From NCBI RefSeq assembly GCF_900114135.1, contig NZ_FORY01000001.1, positions 116,569 to 180,568 of the forward strand: a DNA stretch of 64,000 nucleotides, written 5' to 3'. Within the stretch, counting starts at the first letter, position 1. The number at the start of each line of letters is the position of its first letter. Both the position numbers and the translations under genes were made by a program. The notes below the pieces were generated by a model. That model was not told where the DNA came from. It made no database searches and was given only the letters and a program-made list of their open reading frames with translations. Of the stretch, positions 62,633 to 64,000 are shown one piece after another. The stretch comes from Celeribacter halophilus. Lineage in GTDB: Bacteria; Pseudomonadota; Alphaproteobacteria; Rhodobacterales; Rhodobacteraceae.

Positions 62633-64000
62633 TTAGCGCAGTTTGAACCGTGTGTTTTCAGCCACGGCGAATCTGCCACGGCTCAGCTTGCGGATCTTGC
62701 CTTGGCGCAGAAGCTGGCCGAAGGAGCGCAGGCGTTCCTCGACCGGCATGTCTTCGGGCATGGCCTCTTGTGCCAGATGCATGATCTGCGGACGGGTCAC
62801 GGTTTCGCGGCCCTGCACAAAGTTGGAGAATGCGGTTGCGGCTTCGAGCAGTTCGGGCAGGCTCTCGGCCCCGAGCGTTTCGGCAAACTCCGTAAACGTC
62901 GTGTCTTTTTCGGGGGCCACCTTGGCGATTGCATCCGCTTCGTCAAAGTTTTCGGCTTCCTGAACGGCCAGAGCAGCACGCGACACACGGCGCGGGCGCA
63001 CCGGTGTGATGTCTGCGCCGCTGGGCAGGTCCGCCGGCGGGTCGATCCGTTGTTCGGACACAAGCATCAGCGGCGGCAGTTTGCGGCGGGTCTTGTGACC
63101 GCCTTCGGGACGGGTCGGACGGACGACGCGGGCGAGGTCTTCTTTATACTCCTGCGCATCGTTTTCGTCGGAGGCGTCCTTCGCGCCGGATTTCTCCGCA
63201 CGAATAGCCCCCACGGCGGCTTTCAGATGTTCGATCGCATTGCGGCGGCGGGTGTTTTCGCCTTTCGCCATTTCGCGATCCGTCTCGTCCAGAAGACGCG
63301 ACACAGAGGCGTCGGAAGTGTCGAACACATTGTCCGCATCCTCGTCATCCTCGCTGTCGTCGCTCTCGTCGGTTTCCATAAAGAGGACTTCCGGCGCGTC
63401 GTCGTCGTCCAGCGCGTCTTCTTCCGCAGTTTCCGGTTCGGCAGCGATGGCGGCAACCTCTGCGAGTTCGCGCATCAGGTCTTCTTCGGCTTCTTCGTCG
63501 AGCGAAGACGCCCCGAGTTCGCGGCGCAGGGTGGAGGTGATGTCGTCATCTTCGGCTTCGTCGGCGTCAAGCACCTCTGCTTCGATGATCTCACCTTCTG
63601 CAACGGCCTCTTCCACCTCTTCGGCTTGCGGCATGTTTTCCATACGCGCCCGCACGCGGCTGAGCGGATCGTCGGCCAGATCAGCCGTCTCGTCCTCAAT
63701 GGCATCCTCTACCGCAGCGGCAGACTCCGCGATGTCGGCGGCCAGATTCGGGTCCATCTCATGGGGCGCGGCGGCGGTGTCTTCGGCCTCTTCGTCTTCC
63801 GCGGTCAGCGAGGACAGGATGTTGTCGAGTTTTGCATCGTCCTCGGAAACTTCCTCAATGATATCTTCGGCAACCTCGACCTGACTGTTTTCGTTGGCGA
63901 TTTCCGCATTCATTTCGGAAATAATCGCCGCAGCCTCTTGAAATGGCGCGGCCGTGCTGGACATTTCTTCGGCTTCGGCTTCGGCTTCGGCTTCGGCTTC
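62633..64000 (-). CDS. very acidic protein, 5' end outside the window
   Basis: At least 455 residues are visible; the reading frame is open to the window end. The N-terminal half seen is Glu/Asp/Ala-rich and probably disordered (DEEAEDTAAAPHEMDPNLAA). The C-terminal 200 residues are more ordered: TRPEGGHKTRRKLPPLMLVS, then helices around FAETLGAESLPELLEAATAF and a basic RQGKIRKLSRGRFAVAENTR. Codons before the Met at 63964 continue as (Glu-Ala) repeats, so that Met is internal. No family was recognised; a chromosome- or envelope-associated role cannot be told. Confidence 0.75.
   Translation of the reverse strand, partial: EAEAEAEAEAEEMSSTAAPFQEAAAIISEMNAEIANENSQVEVAEDIIEEVSEDDAKLDNILSSLTAEDEEAEDTAAAPHEMDPNLAADIAESAAAVEDAIEDETADLADDPLSRVRARMENMPQAEEVEEAVAEGEIIEAEVLDADEAEDDDITSTLRRELGASSLDEEAEEDLMRELAEVAAIAAEPETAEEDALDDDDAPEVLFMETDESDDSEDDEDADNVFDTSDASVSRLLDETDREMAKGENTRRRNAIEHLKAAVGAIRAEKSGAKDASDENDAQEYKEDLARVVRPTRPEGGHKTRRKLPPLMLVSEQRIDPPADLPSGADITPVRPRRVSRAALAVQEAENFDEADAIAKVAPEKDTTFTEFAETLGAESLPELLEAATAFSNFVQGRETVTRPQIMHLAQEAMPEDMPVEERLRSFGQLLRQGKIRKLSRGRFAVAENTRFKLR
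63968..64000 (-). repeat. hexanucleotide tandem repeat (GAAGCC), in-frame Glu-Ala
   Basis: Five and a half copies of GAAGCC are visible on the minus strand and continue beyond the window. Each unit is two codons, so copy-number change would keep the frame and lengthen or shorten an acidic Glu-Ala stretch. Confidence 0.85.

Overview
The window looks like a contiguous chromosomal segment of a marine alphaproteobacterium of the Rhodobacteraceae (Roseobacter group). The evidence is the high G+C content, the protein families (a class I PHA locus with PhaR, LdtR-like MarR, DUF2842 behind purA, a speF-type ornithine decarboxylase) and the recurring 27-nt intergenic motif ending in AAATACTCAAA. No rRNA operon, prophage, insertion sequence or CRISPR array is visible. 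One tRNA gene (Leu, anticodon TAA) is present. The first CDS and the last CDS are cut by the window edges.

Layout. 1-12.4 kb is mostly core metabolism: a HisC-type aminotransferase, a crotonase, valS, an Lrp/AsnC regulator, an ornithine decarboxylase behind a structured leader, a DUF2235 hydrolase, divergent metF/metR, suhB and a rhomboid protease. 12.5-20.9 kb holds tRNA-Leu and then five consecutive minus-strand genes for exported proteins, led by a 1380-residue repeat protein. A LuxR-type regulator is divergent from them. A strong GC palindrome lies in the leader of the large gene, and five CCGAC units spaced exactly 11 bp apart follow the regulator. 20.9-33 kb carries metG, an aldo/keto reductase, two lipoproteins, a MATE pump, an aspartate-type aminotransferase, sdhE, a MarR regulator, glyoxalase, thyA-folA, a GDSL hydrolase, a cold-shock protein and an ArsC/Spx-like protein.

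33.0-35.6 kb is a four-gene bufferin-type RiPP operon: DUF2282 precursor, DUF692/MNIO enzyme, DUF2063 partner and DoxX membrane protein. Characterised relatives make a cysteine-modified periplasmic copper-binding peptide. 36-41.4 kb has a DASS anion symporter, thrS and two alpha/beta hydrolases; one hydrolase has Asp in place of the usual nucleophilic Ser. 41.5-46.1 kb is the PHA granule locus: phaZ divergent from phaC-phaP-phaR, with two CTGC-N3-GCAG sites in front of phaP.

46.2-55.5 kb holds a LysR regulator, a DegT-family aminotransferase and an eight-kb amine/amino-acid uptake unit. That unit runs ABC ATPase, binding protein, two permeases, glutamine-synthetase-like enzyme, class I amidotransferase, second glutamine-synthetase-like enzyme, and suggests import followed by gamma-glutamylation of a nitrogen compound. 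55.6-64 kb has a TerB-like protein, ppk2, a PaiB-like protein, pyrG, secG, purA-DUF2842 and a very acidic protein whose 5' part runs off the window through a hexanucleotide repeat.

The regions most worth following are the bufferin operon, the exported-protein cluster with its regulator, leader palindrome and phased repeats, and the recurrent 27-nt motif. All family assignments come from reading motifs and from memory of the families; no database search was run.
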